Part shown: in pieces, positions 7,780-16,379 of the stretch
Layout of the letters: each line of letters opens with the position of its first letter
How positions within the stretch are numbered: the stretch's first letter is position 1
Assembly: GCA_050261515.1 (NCBI GenBank)
Contig: JBLNDJ010000057.1
Coordinates: forward strand, 26,624 to 90,623
Source of the DNA: JBLNDJ01 sp050261515
GTDB lineage: Bacteria > Acidobacteriota > Terriglobia > Bryobacterales > Bryobacteraceae
Reading direction: 5' to 3'
Length of the DNA: 64,000 bases
Notes under the pieces: model-generated
The model's input: only the letters and a program-made list of their open reading frames with translations
What the model was told of the DNA's origin: nothing
The model's database searches: none
Program-made: the position numbers and the translations under genes

Positions 7780-9894
7780 GTGCTGGCATGGCGAAGCGGG
7801 ACAGATACCGCGCCGGGGCGCGAAGGCGCGCACCCGGACAACCGCCTGATCGGCCTCGCGGCGGTCGGGTTCCTGTGGGCGGTGGTGGTTCTATGCCGCC
7901 TCGTCCACTTTCAGGTCGTTTCCCACACATTCTATAAGGACCAGGCCGAGCGGCAGCAGCAGCGCACGGTGCGCGTGGAGGCGCCGCGCGGGACGATCTT
8001 CGACCGCTCGGGCCACGCGCTCGCGATGAGCGTGCTCTCGGACAGCGTCTCGGTCAATCCTCTGCGCGTGCCGGACAGGCCGCTGGCGGCCGAGATCCTG
8101 GCGCGCGTGCTTGGAATCGACGGCCGCGAACTGCTCGAGAAGATGGACCGCGCCGTCGAGGAACACAAGCGCGCGCTCGAGGAGAAGCGCAGGCCGCGGG
8201 GCACGGGGTTCCTGTGGGTGAAGCGCAAGATCACTCCGGCGGAATCCGAAGCTCTGCGCAGCATGAAGCTCGACTGGGTGGAATTCCAAAAGGAGCCGCA
8301 CCGGTATTATCCGGACGGGATGCTGGCGAGCCACGTCATCGGTGCCGTGGATTTTCAGGAGAGGGGCAATCTGGGGCTGGAGCAGAAGCTCGATCCCGAG
8401 CTTGGCGGGCGCGCCGGGCAGGTGACGATGCTCCAGGACGTGCTCCAGCGAGGCATCGAGTCGCGCGTTTCGGCGGCGGCTGAGCCGGGACGGAACATCA
8501 CGCTCACTTTGGACGAGCGGATTCAATTCGTGGTCGAGCGCGAGCTGCGCGCGGCGTGCGAGAAGCATCACGCGGCGAGCGGGAGCGCGGTGGTGATGAA
8601 TCCGCAGACGGGCGAGATCCTGGCGATGGCGAGCTACCCGACGTTCGATCCCAACGAGCCTCCGAAGCCCGGCGAGCCCGCTTCGGTGCGGTTTAATCAT
8701 CCGGTGTCGGTGGCGTTCGAGCCGGGGTCGGTGTTCAAGATCGTGACCCTGACGGCGGCGCTCGAGACGACGCGGCTGCGCCCTGAAACGCTGATCAACT
8801 GCGGCAGCGGAACGTTCAATCTGTACGGGCGCGTGATTCATGAAGCCAAGCACGGGTACGGGACGCTGTCGATGGCGGACGTGCTGGCGCGTTCGAGCAA
8901 CATCGGGGCGATCCAGGTCGGACTGAAGGTTGGCGAGAAGAACCTGCTCGATTACGTGCGCAAGTTCGGGTTCGGGCGGCGGACGGGGATTCCGCTTCCG
9001 GCCGAATCGAGCGGCATGGTGCGGGACTTGAAGTACTGGCGGAAGACATCGATCGGATCGGTCGCGATGGGCCACGAGGTGAGCGCGACGGCGCTGCAAC
9101 TGGCGCAGGCGTGCTCGATCATCGCCAACGGCGGGGTGTTCGTGAAGCCGCGGCTGATTCTGAGCCGGCAGAAGCCGGGCGAGAAGGCCGTGCCGGAGCC
9201 GGTGGAAAAACCCGAGCGCGTGATCCGCGCCGAAAACGCCATCACGATGCGGCGGATGATGGAAGGCGTGGTGATCAGCCCGCACGGCACGGGCAGGAGC
9301 ACACGGCTGAACGGGTACAGTTCGGGCGGGAAGACGGGGTCGGCGCAGATTTTCGATCTGGCCACGAAGCGGTACACACATATGTACAACGGGTCGTTCG
9401 TGGGGTTCGCGCCCGCGACGAATCCGGCGGTGGTGGTGTCGGTGACGCTGAACGGGGTGAAGCTGTTCGGCGGCGTGGTGGCGGGGCCGGTGTTCAAGGC
9501 TGTGACGCAGGAGACGCTGCGTCTGCTGGGGGTTCCCAAGGACGTGCCCGAGGCCGTCGAGCCGGAGCCGGAAGTGGATCCCGAGGAAGCGAATGATGTG
9601 GCGATTGCGGATTTGAGCATTCCGCCGGAGGACTTGGAGCAGATGCCGCAGGCGCCTCCGCCGGCTGGTCCGGCCGCGCCGCTGCTTGCGCCCGCAGCGC
9701 CGGCGGTTCTGGTGCGGGTGGCGGGTCCGGTGGCGCCGAGCTTTACAGGGAAGACAGTGCGCGCGGTGCTCGAGCAATCGCTCGCGCTCGGCGTTCCGGT
9801 TGATGTGATCGGCAGTGGAATCGCACGGCAGCAGGCTCCCGCGGCGGGGGCTGTGTTGAATCCGGGCGAGAGGGTGAGGGTACAGTTTCAATGA
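7780..9894 (+). CDS. ftsI: Septal peptidoglycan transpeptidase FtsI with PASTA domain
   Basis: A 704-residue class B penicillin-binding protein. One membrane anchor (about 22-42) is followed by the PBP dimerisation domain (RGTIFDRSG) and the transpeptidase with catalytic Ser317 in SVFK, the SSN motif at 372-374 and KTG at 518-520. A Pro/Ala-rich linker (about 590-645) leads to one C-terminal PASTA domain. It crosslinks septal peptidoglycan with FtsW. The GTG at 7780 is 6 nt after ftsL; no better in-frame start exists before the membrane segment. PASTA-bearing FtsI proteins are known in Gram-positives and some Acidobacteria but absent from E. coli. Confidence 0.92.
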   Translation: MLAWRSGTDTAPGREGAHPDNRLIGLAAVGFLWAVVVLCRLVHFQVVSHTFYKDQAERQQQRTVRVEAPRGTIFDRSGHALAMSVLSDSVSVNPLRVPDRPLAAEILARVLGIDGRELLEKMDRAVEEHKRALEEKRRPRGTGFLWVKRKITPAESEALRSMKLDWVEFQKEPHRYYPDGMLASHVIGAVDFQERGNLGLEQKLDPELGGRAGQVTMLQDVLQRGIESRVSAAAEPGRNITLTLDERIQFVVERELRAACEKHHAASGSAVVMNPQTGEILAMASYPTFDPNEPPKPGEPASVRFNHPVSVAFEPGSVFKIVTLTAALETTRLRPETLINCGSGTFNLYGRVIHEAKHGYGTLSMADVLARSSNIGAIQVGLKVGEKNLLDYVRKFGFGRRTGIPLPAESSGMVRDLKYWRKTSIGSVAMGHEVSATALQLAQACSIIANGGVFVKPRLILSRQKPGEKAVPEPVEKPERVIRAENAITMRRMMEGVVISPHGTGRSTRLNGYSSGGKTGSAQIFDLATKRYTHMYNGSFVGFAPATNPAVVVSVTLNGVKLFGGVVAGPVFKAVTQETLRLLGVPKDVPEAVEPEPEVDPEEANDVAIADLSIPPEDLEQMPQAPPPAGPAAPLLAPAAPAVLVRVAGPVAPSFTGKTVRAVLEQSLALGVPVDVIGSGIARQQAPAAGAVLNPGERVRVQFQ

Positions 9895-9941
9895 GTGGGG
9901 GAGGAGACGGGAGTCAGGAGACAGGGGACAGGAGGCCGGGC

Positions 9942-11432
9942 GTGGCGACGGTCGGGAAAATTCTTGCGGGCGTGGCGGTGAAGGCGGAGTTGCCCGAAGC
10001 GGTTCGTAATGCTCAGGCGGCCGGGCTCGCGTACGATTCGCGGAAAGTCGAGCCGGGGTTCGTGTTCTTTGCTTTTCCGGGCAAGCACGTGGACGGGCGC
10101 GCGTTCGCGGCCCAGGCGATGGCGCGGGGCGCGGTGGCGGTGGCGAGCGAACTGGCGCGTCCGGAGGGTTTCGACGGCCCGTGGATTCAGGTGGAGCACG
10201 GGCGGCGGGCGCTGGCGGTCGCGGCGCGGAACTTCTTCGGGCGGCCGGATGAGCGCGTCGCGATCACGGGCATCACGGGGACGAACGGGAAGACCACCAC
10301 GTCCTATATCGCCGATGCGATCCTGCGGGCGGCCGGGAAGACAACGGGCGTGCTCGGCACGATCGAATACCGGCTGGCGGGGCGCGCGGCGGCGGCGGTG
10401 AATACGACGCCCGAGTCGCTCGACCTGGTACGGTTCTTCGCGGACCTGGAGAAGGCGGGCGGGACGCATGCGACAATGGAAGTCTCATCCCACGCGCTCG
10501 CGCTCGGGCGGGTGTACGGGATCCGCTTTCACACCGCGGTATTTACGAATTTGACCAGAGATCACCTGGACTACCATCACACGATGGAGCAGTATTTCGG
10601 GGCCAAGCGCCTTCTGTTCGAGGGCGCGGGGGCGCCTCCGCCGCTGGTCGCGGTGGTGAACCACGACGATCCCTACGGCCGTTTGCTCGAGGCGTCGAGC
10701 GTGAGCGAGGTTGTATCTTACGGCGTCGAGGAGGGCGCGGCGGCGCGGGCCGTGAATGTGCGGTCGGGGTTCGACGGGCTGCACTTCGACGTGGCTTTTG
10801 GGAAAGACCGGTTCCCGCTGGCGTCGCCGCTGCCGGGCCGGATGAACGTATACAACATCCTGGCGGCATGGTGCGCGGGGCGGAGCTACGGCATCGATCC
10901 GGAGACGCTGGCGCGCGGCGTGGCGGCGTGCCAGGCGGTCCCGGGGCGGTTCGAGCGCGTGGACGAGGGGCAGCCGTTCCTGGTGGTGGTCGATTACGCG
11001 CATACGGACGATGCGTTGCGGAACGTGATCTCGGTGGCGCGCGGGTTGAATCCGAAGCGCATTGTGACGCTGTTCGGGTGCGGCGGGGACCGCGATCGCG
11101 TGAAGCGCCCGCTGATGGGCGACGCGGCGGCGGAGCTGAGCGATTCCGTGGTGCTGACATCGGATAATCCGCGGTCGGAGGATCCGCTCGCGATTATCAA
11201 CGATGCGCTGGTGGGGCTGTGGCGACACGATACCCCGCATATCGAGGAGCCCGATCGCGAGAAGGCGATCCGGCTTGCGATCTCGCAGGCCCAGCCGGGG
11301 GACATCGTGATCCTGGCGGGCAAAGGGCACGAGACGTATCAGGTGTTGAAGGACCGGACGATTGCTTTCGACGACCGCGAGGTGGCGCGGAGGGTGCTGC
11401 GCGACATGGGATACGGAGCGCCGAAGCGATGA
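9942..11432 (+). CDS. murE: UDP-MurNAc-Ala-Glu:meso-Dap ligase MurE
   Basis: The ATP-dependent ligase that adds the third residue of the peptidoglycan stem. The P-loop is ITGTNGKTTTS. The late DNPRSEDP segment is the DNPR signature of meso-diaminopimelate adding enzymes, so the wall is probably meso-Dap type. Two starts compete: an ATG at 9891 in an ATGA overlap with ftsI, giving 17 extra low-complexity residues, and GTG 9942, which has a perfect AGGAGG 6 nt upstream and begins at the conserved part. The second is preferred (496 residues), though the overlap start would match the rest of the operon. Confidence 0.92.
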   Translation: MATVGKILAGVAVKAELPEAVRNAQAAGLAYDSRKVEPGFVFFAFPGKHVDGRAFAAQAMARGAVAVASELARPEGFDGPWIQVEHGRRALAVAARNFFGRPDERVAITGITGTNGKTTTSYIADAILRAAGKTTGVLGTIEYRLAGRAAAAVNTTPESLDLVRFFADLEKAGGTHATMEVSSHALALGRVYGIRFHTAVFTNLTRDHLDYHHTMEQYFGAKRLLFEGAGAPPPLVAVVNHDDPYGRLLEASSVSEVVSYGVEEGAAARAVNVRSGFDGLHFDVAFGKDRFPLASPLPGRMNVYNILAAWCAGRSYGIDPETLARGVAACQAVPGRFERVDEGQPFLVVVDYAHTDDALRNVISVARGLNPKRIVTLFGCGGDRDRVKRPLMGDAAAELSDSVVLTSDNPRSEDPLAIINDALVGLWRHDTPHIEEPDREKAIRLAISQAQPGDIVILAGKGHETYQVLKDRTIAFDDREVARRVLRDMGYGAPKR

Positions 11433-12796
11433 AGGCGGAGCTGGGCGCGATTGCCGGCGTTCTCGAAAAGGGGACAGGCACCTTTTCCACGGAAAAAGGT
11501 GCCTGTCCCCTTTTCGTGACCGGGTGGAGCATCGACTCGCGCACGGTGGGGCCGGGCGATTTGTTTTTCGCGCTGCGCGGGCCGAATCACGACGGGCACT
11601 GCTATGTAGGGACCGCGTTCGCCAAGGGCGCGGTGGCGGCGGTGGTCGAACATGCGACGGGCGCGGGCGGTCCCGAGTTCGTTGTGCCGGATGCGCAGGC
11701 CGCGCTCGAGCGGCTGGCCGTGTGGGCGCGCGGGCGGTGGACGGGCGCGATGGTCGCGATCACGGGCAGCGCGGGCAAGACCACGACGAAAGAGGCCGTT
11801 GCCGGGCTGCTCGGCGTCGTGATGAAGGTCGGCAAGACACAAGGAAATCTGAACAACCATCTCGGCGTTCCGCTGTCGCTCTTGCGGCTGCCGGACGATG
11901 CCGGGGCGGCGGTGATCGAGATCGGGATGAATCACCCGGGCGAGATCCGGCGGCTGGCGGCGATGGCGCGGCCCACCGTGGGCGTGGTGACGAACGTGGG
12001 ATTCGCGCACGCGGAGTTCTTCGATTCCGCCGACGGCGTGGCGCTCGCCAAGCGCGAGCTGATCGAGTCGCTGCCCGCGGAGGGCGTCGCGGTGCTGAAT
12101 GCCGACGACCCGCGCGTGGCGCGGTTCCGCGACGTGCACGCGGGGCGCACGATCACGTTCGGAATCGCTCAGCCGGCCGATGTGCGGGCGGAGGACGTGG
12201 AACTCGGCGCGGACGGCGTGCGGTTCCGCGTCGATGGCGTGCGGTTCGAAAGCGCATTTCAGGGACGGCATGGCGTGTTGAACCTCCTCGCGGGGCTCGC
12301 GGTGGCGCGATCCTTCGGGATCGCGCCCGCGGGCTTGACTGAGGCCGTGCGCGCGCTCGCGCCGGGGAAGATGCGCGGCGAGCGGTTCGTCCACAACGGA
12401 ATCACGATCCTGAACGACTGCTATAACTCGAATCCGGAGGCTGCGCGCTCGATGCTGGATGTGCTGGGAACCGTTCCGGCGCAGAGGCACATCGCAGTGC
12501 TCGGGGAGATGCTGGAGCTGGGCCGGTGGTCGGAGGCCCTGCATCGCGAGGTGGGGCGGTATGCCGCGCAGTCGGGCGTGGATGTGCTGGTCGGGGTTCA
12601 CGGGGCGGCTCGCGCGATGACCGAGGAGGCCGTGCGAGCGGGACTGCCGCCAAGCGCAGTCCATTTCTTTGAAGACCCGGCCGAGGCGGGCGCGATGTTG
12701 CGCGGCCTGGCGAGCGCGGGCGATGCCGTGTTGTTCAAAGGCTCGCGCGGCACTCGCGTGGAACTGGCGCTGGAGCGGTTTCGAGAGAGTTCCTGA
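11429..12796 (+). CDS. murF: UDP-MurNAc-tripeptide:D-Ala-D-Ala ligase MurF
   Basis: A 455-residue Mur ligase that adds D-Ala-D-Ala to the UDP-MurNAc tripeptide. The P-loop is ITGSAGKTTTKE, with NLNNHLGVPLSLL and NDCYNSNPEAARSML as family signatures. The ATG overlaps the murE stop (ATGA). Residues 13-29 (EKGTGTFSTEKGACPLF) are encoded by a 51-bp palindrome inserted in frame between IAGVL and VTGWSIDSR; the flanks join into a normal MurF N-terminus without it. The insert adds exactly 17 residues to the UDP-binding domain and leaves all ligase motifs intact. It is probably functional. Confidence 0.92.
   Translation: MKAELGAIAGVLEKGTGTFSTEKGACPLFVTGWSIDSRTVGPGDLFFALRGPNHDGHCYVGTAFAKGAVAAVVEHATGAGGPEFVVPDAQAALERLAVWARGRWTGAMVAITGSAGKTTTKEAVAGLLGVVMKVGKTQGNLNNHLGVPLSLLRLPDDAGAAVIEIGMNHPGEIRRLAAMARPTVGVVTNVGFAHAEFFDSADGVALAKRELIESLPAEGVAVLNADDPRVARFRDVHAGRTITFGIAQPADVRAEDVELGADGVRFRVDGVRFESAFQGRHGVLNLLAGLAVARSFGIAPAGLTEAVRALAPGKMRGERFVHNGITILNDCYNSNPEAARSMLDVLGTVPAQRHIAVLGEMLELGRWSEALHREVGRYAAQSGVDVLVGVHGAARAMTEEAVRAGLPPSAVHFFEDPAEAGAMLRGLASAGDAVLFKGSRGTRVELALERFRESS
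11465..11515. repeat. 51-bp palindromic element inside murF
   Basis: Two arms of 24 and 25 nt (GAAAAGGGGACAGGCACC and its complement GGTGCCTGTCCCCTTTTC plus the inner bases) are separated by only 2 nt. The match is perfect apart from one extra A in the inner part of the right arm. GGGGACAGGCACC palindromes of this kind are dispersed, REP-like elements in several high-GC genomes. The length is a multiple of three, so murF stays open. In RNA this would be a very stable hairpin ending in UUUU. Confidence 0.85.
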
Positions 12797-13929
12797 TGCT
12801 TTACTGGCTTCTATACGAGCAGCTTTACCAGGTGTTCAGCCCGTTCCGGGTGTTCCGGTTCATCACGTTCCGCACGGCGTTTGCGAGCCTGACGGCGCTG
12901 TTCCTGTGCCTGGTGCTGGGCCCGTGGCTGATCGCGAAGCTGCGGCAGTTCCAGATCGGCCAGCACATCCGCGAGGAAGGTCCGAAGTCGCACCAGAAGA
13001 AGGCGGGCACGCCGACGATGGGCGGCGTCCTGATTGTCATCTCGATCGTGATACCGACGCTGCTGTGGGCGAACCTGGCGAACGCGTACGTGTGGATCGC
13101 GATGTTCTCGATCCTTGCGTTCGGCGCCATCGGATTCTGGGACGATCTTTCGAAAATCCGGCACAAGGCCAACCTCGGGCTGACGGGGCGGCGCAAGTTT
13201 CTCGCGCAGTGCATCGTGGCCCTCATGGTGGGCGCGAGCCTGCTGGTGCTGCGCGCGCACGGCGAATACTCGACCGCGATGAACGTGCCGTTCTTCAAGT
13301 GGTTCAAGCCGAGCCTGATCATCGACAGCCTGCTCGGAAGCCCGTTCACGTGGGCTTTCGGGTTCACGTTCTTCTTCCTGTTCATCGCGTTCATCATCGT
13401 GGGCAGCTCGAACGCGGTGAACCTGACGGACGGTCTCGACGGCCTGGCGATCGGGCTCATGATCATCGCGGCGGGCGCGATGACGGTGCTCACGTACACG
13501 AGCGGGCACGCGGAGTTCGCCAAGTACCTCGACCTGGTGCGGCTGCCGGGCGCGGGTGAGCTGACTGTGTTCTGCGGCGCGATGACGGGGGCGGCGCTCG
13601 GGTTCCTCTGGTACAACGCGCATCCGGCTGAGATTTTCATGGGCGATGTAGGGTCGCTCGCGCTCGGCGGCAGCATGGGCGTGGTCGCGGTGCTGATCAA
13701 GCAGGAAGTGCTGCTGGCGTTCATCGGCGGCGTGTTCGTGCTGGAGGCGCTGTCGGTGATCATCCAGGTGGTGAGTTACAAGCTGCGCGGAAAGCGCGTG
13801 TTCAAGATGGCGCCGCTGCACCATCATTTCGAGGCGCTGGGGTGGACGGAATCGAAAATCATCGTGCGCTTCTGGATCGCGGGCCTGGTGATGGCGCTGT
13901 TCGCGCTGACGACGTTGAAGCTGAGGTAG
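12796..13929 (+). CDS. mraY: Phospho-MurNAc-pentapeptide translocase MraY
   Basis: A 377-residue polytopic enzyme that makes lipid I from UDP-MurNAc-pentapeptide and undecaprenyl phosphate at the inner face of the membrane. About ten hydrophobic helices are visible. Catalytic and metal motifs are present: GFWDDLSKIR, NAVNLTDGLDGLA and the PLHHHFEALGW loop. The ATG overlaps the murF stop by one base (TGATG), so translation is coupled. Confidence 0.94.
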   Translation: MLYWLLYEQLYQVFSPFRVFRFITFRTAFASLTALFLCLVLGPWLIAKLRQFQIGQHIREEGPKSHQKKAGTPTMGGVLIVISIVIPTLLWANLANAYVWIAMFSILAFGAIGFWDDLSKIRHKANLGLTGRRKFLAQCIVALMVGASLLVLRAHGEYSTAMNVPFFKWFKPSLIIDSLLGSPFTWAFGFTFFFLFIAFIIVGSSNAVNLTDGLDGLAIGLMIIAAGAMTVLTYTSGHAEFAKYLDLVRLPGAGELTVFCGAMTGAALGFLWYNAHPAEIFMGDVGSLALGGSMGVVAVLIKQEVLLAFIGGVFVLEALSVIIQVVSYKLRGKRVFKMAPLHHHFEALGWTESKIIVRFWIAGLVMALFALTTLKLR

Positions 13930-13934
13930 GCGAG

Positions 13935-15239
13935 TTGGAATTGCGGGACAGAAGTGTCGTGGTGGCCGGGATGGGCCGGTCGGGGCTCGCAGTAGTGGCG
14001 TTTTTGGCGGCAAAGGGCGCGCGGGTGCGGGCCGTGGATGCCAAGCCCCTGGCCGCGCCGCTGCCGCAGGGCGTGGAGTTCGCGCTGCAATCGCCCGCGG
14101 CGTTCGAAGGCGCGGACCTGATCGTGATCTCCCCGGGCGTTCCGGCGGACTTGCCGGAGCTTGGAACGCCGCGCGGGCGCGGCGTGCCCGTGGTGGGCGA
14201 GGTAGAACTGGCGGGCGAGTTCCTTCGAGGCAAAACGATCGGCATCACGGGCGCGAACGGGAAAACGACGACCACGGCGCTGGTGGGCCATATTCTCAAG
14301 CAGGCCGGCGTTCCGGTGCAGGTGGGCGGAAATATCGGGACCCCGGTGACGGCGATGATCGCGGCGTCGCGGCCCGGGCAGTGGAACGTGATCGAGCTTT
14401 CGAGCTTTCAGCTCGAGACGATCGAGCGGTTCCGGGCGCATATCGGCGTGTGTTTGAATGTCACACCGGACCATCTCGACCGGCACCACACCTTCGAGAA
14501 TTACGCCAACGCGAAGGCGCGGCTGTTCGAGACGCAGGGCGCGGGCGATTTTGCCGTGCTGAACGCCGACGATGAGACGACGGCGTCGTTCGGGAAGCGG
14601 ACGCGCGCCGAGACGGTCTGGTTCAGCTTCCGCGCCGGGTGCGGGCGCATGACGGCGGACGGGCGCGCGGTGTCGTTCGACGGCAAGCCGTTTCTCGCGA
14701 TCGCGGATATCCCGCTGCGCGGGCGGCACAACGTCGAGAACACGATGGCGGCGGCCGCGGCGGCGCACCTGGCGGGCGTGCCGCTCGAGGCGATCGCGGC
14801 CGCGGTGAAGACGTTTCCGGGCGTCGAGCACCGGATCGAGTTCGTGCGCACGCTGGGCGGGGTCGATTACTACAACGACTCGAAGGCGACAAACGTGGAC
14901 GCGACGATGAAGGCCATCGATGCGTTCTCGGGCGGGCTGTGGATCATCCTCGGCGGCAAGGACAAGGGCAGCGACTATACGGTTCTGCGCGAGCCGCTCC
15001 GGCAGAAAGCGCGCGCGGCGCTGCTGGTCGGCGCGGCGGCCGGAAAGATCAAGGCGCAGCTGGGCGATGCGGTGCGGCTGATCGAAGCGGGGACGATCGC
15101 GCGGGCGGTCGAGGCAGCGTCGAAGGAGGCGAAGGCGGGGGACACGGTGCTGCTCGCCCCGGCTTGCGCGAGCTTCGATCAGTTCGACGGGTACGAGCAG
15201 CGGGGGAGGGTGTTCAAGGAGTTGGTGAGGGCACTCTAA
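13935..15239 (+). CDS. murD: UDP-MurNAc-Ala:D-Glu ligase MurD
   Basis: A Mur ligase of about 434 residues that adds D-glutamate to UDP-MurNAc-L-Ala. It has an N-terminal Rossmann part (VVVAGMGRSGLAVVAFL), the P-loop ITGANGKTTTTALV, the NVTPDHLDRHHTFENYANAK signature and YYNDSKATNVDAT. The start is TTG 13935, 5 nt after the mraY stop, with GAGGT 7 nt upstream. The longer open frame reaching back into mraY is discarded, since homology begins at about this TTG. Confidence 0.92.
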   Translation: MELRDRSVVVAGMGRSGLAVVAFLAAKGARVRAVDAKPLAAPLPQGVEFALQSPAAFEGADLIVISPGVPADLPELGTPRGRGVPVVGEVELAGEFLRGKTIGITGANGKTTTTALVGHILKQAGVPVQVGGNIGTPVTAMIAASRPGQWNVIELSSFQLETIERFRAHIGVCLNVTPDHLDRHHTFENYANAKARLFETQGAGDFAVLNADDETTASFGKRTRAETVWFSFRAGCGRMTADGRAVSFDGKPFLAIADIPLRGRHNVENTMAAAAAAHLAGVPLEAIAAAVKTFPGVEHRIEFVRTLGGVDYYNDSKATNVDATMKAIDAFSGGLWIILGGKDKGSDYTVLREPLRQKARAALLVGAAAGKIKAQLGDAVRLIEAGTIARAVEAASKEAKAGDTVLLAPACASFDQFDGYEQRGRVFKELVRAL

Positions 15240-16379
15240 GTGGCGCAGCGCGTAAAGACCGATTGGGTGCTGTTCTGGGTCGTGGTGGCAACCGTCTGCT
15301 TCGGCCTGGTGATGGTGTATAGCGCTTCGTCGGTGATCGCGCTCCAAAAGTTCGGTTCGAGTTTCTATTACCTCAAGCGGCAGCTCATCTGGGGCGTGCT
15401 CGGGTTCATCGTCATGATGGCGCTGAAGCGCATGGACTACCGCAAGCTGAACAGCGCGTCATGGGCTTTCGCTTCGATCATGGCCGTGCTGCCGCTGCTG
15501 GTTCTGGTGTACTTCATGGACGGGCGCGCGCACAGGTGGCTGCGGCTCGGGCCGGTCGGGATACAACCCTCCGAGTTCGCCAAACCCGCGCTCATCCTGT
15601 TTCTTGCCTACTTCATCGCGGACCGCGCGAAGAAGATCAACAACCGGCGGACGCTGCTCGGCGCGTTCCTGACGGTCGGGCTGCTGGCGGTTTGCGTCGT
15701 CGTAGCCGACTTGGGGACGGCGGCGGTGCTCGTGATCACGGCGGCGGTCGTATTCTACGTCGCGGGACTCGACAAGAAGTACATCCGCATCGCGATCGCG
15801 CTCGGGGTGCTCGGCGTGATGGGCGCGATAGCGGCGAAGCCGTACCGCCTGGTCCGCGTGTTCGGTTTCTTCGATCCGGACTATTCGACGCTCGACCGGT
15901 TCGCGTGGGGCCAGAAGGTCAAGGTCTACCTGCAGCAGTCGTCGTACAACCGCGACCCGGGGTATCACGTGCGGCAATCGAAGATTGCCGTAGGGAGCGG
16001 CGGGATCGCGGGGCTGGGGCTGATGCAGGGCAAGCAGAAACTGCTCTACCTGCCCGAGGCGCATACGGATTTCATCTACGCCGTGGTGGGCGAGGAGCTC
16101 GGGTTGATTGGGAGCGCCGGTGTGCTGGCGCTGTTCATGGTGCTGCTGTGGCGCGGGCTTCAGCTTGTGCGCGCGGCGCCGGACGAGTTCGGCCGCTACC
16201 TGGCGCTGGGCGTGACGTCGATGGTTGTGGTGCAGGCGCTCATGAACATGAGCGTGGTGCTCGCGCTCGGCCCGACGAAAGGCATCCCGCTGCCGATGAT
16301 CAGCTACGGCGGCAGTTCGCTGTTGAGCACGCTGGCGTCGATGGGGATGCTGCTGAGCGTAAGCGAGCAGTCGCGATGA
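15240..16379 (+). CDS. ftsW: Septal peptidoglycan polymerase FtsW
   Basis: A 379-residue SEDS-family glycosyltransferase that polymerises lipid II at the septum with FtsI. It shows about ten membrane helices and the family signatures VGIQPSEFAKPALILFLAYF, HTDFIYAVVGEELGLIG and GIPLPMISYGGSSLL. The GTG start follows the murD stop with no gap. SEDS proteins of division (FtsW) and elongation (RodA) are alike; the dcw position decides for FtsW. Confidence 0.93.
   Translation: MAQRVKTDWVLFWVVVATVCFGLVMVYSASSVIALQKFGSSFYYLKRQLIWGVLGFIVMMALKRMDYRKLNSASWAFASIMAVLPLLVLVYFMDGRAHRWLRLGPVGIQPSEFAKPALILFLAYFIADRAKKINNRRTLLGAFLTVGLLAVCVVVADLGTAAVLVITAAVVFYVAGLDKKYIRIAIALGVLGVMGAIAAKPYRLVRVFGFFDPDYSTLDRFAWGQKVKVYLQQSSYNRDPGYHVRQSKIAVGSGGIAGLGLMQGKQKLLYLPEAHTDFIYAVVGEELGLIGSAGVLALFMVLLWRGLQLVRAAPDEFGRYLALGVTSMVVVQALMNMSVVLALGPTKGIPLPMISYGGSSLLSTLASMGMLLSVSEQSR

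Noticed and set aside
7788..7937. ATG at 7788 as the ftsI start
   Set aside because: It is out of frame with the PBP; only GTG 7780 (or another non-ATG codon) precedes the membrane anchor in frame.
15461..16375. In-frame upstream extension of murG into ftsW
   Set aside because: The extension has no MurG similarity; the ATGA overlap at 16376 starts exactly at the conserved MurG N-terminus.
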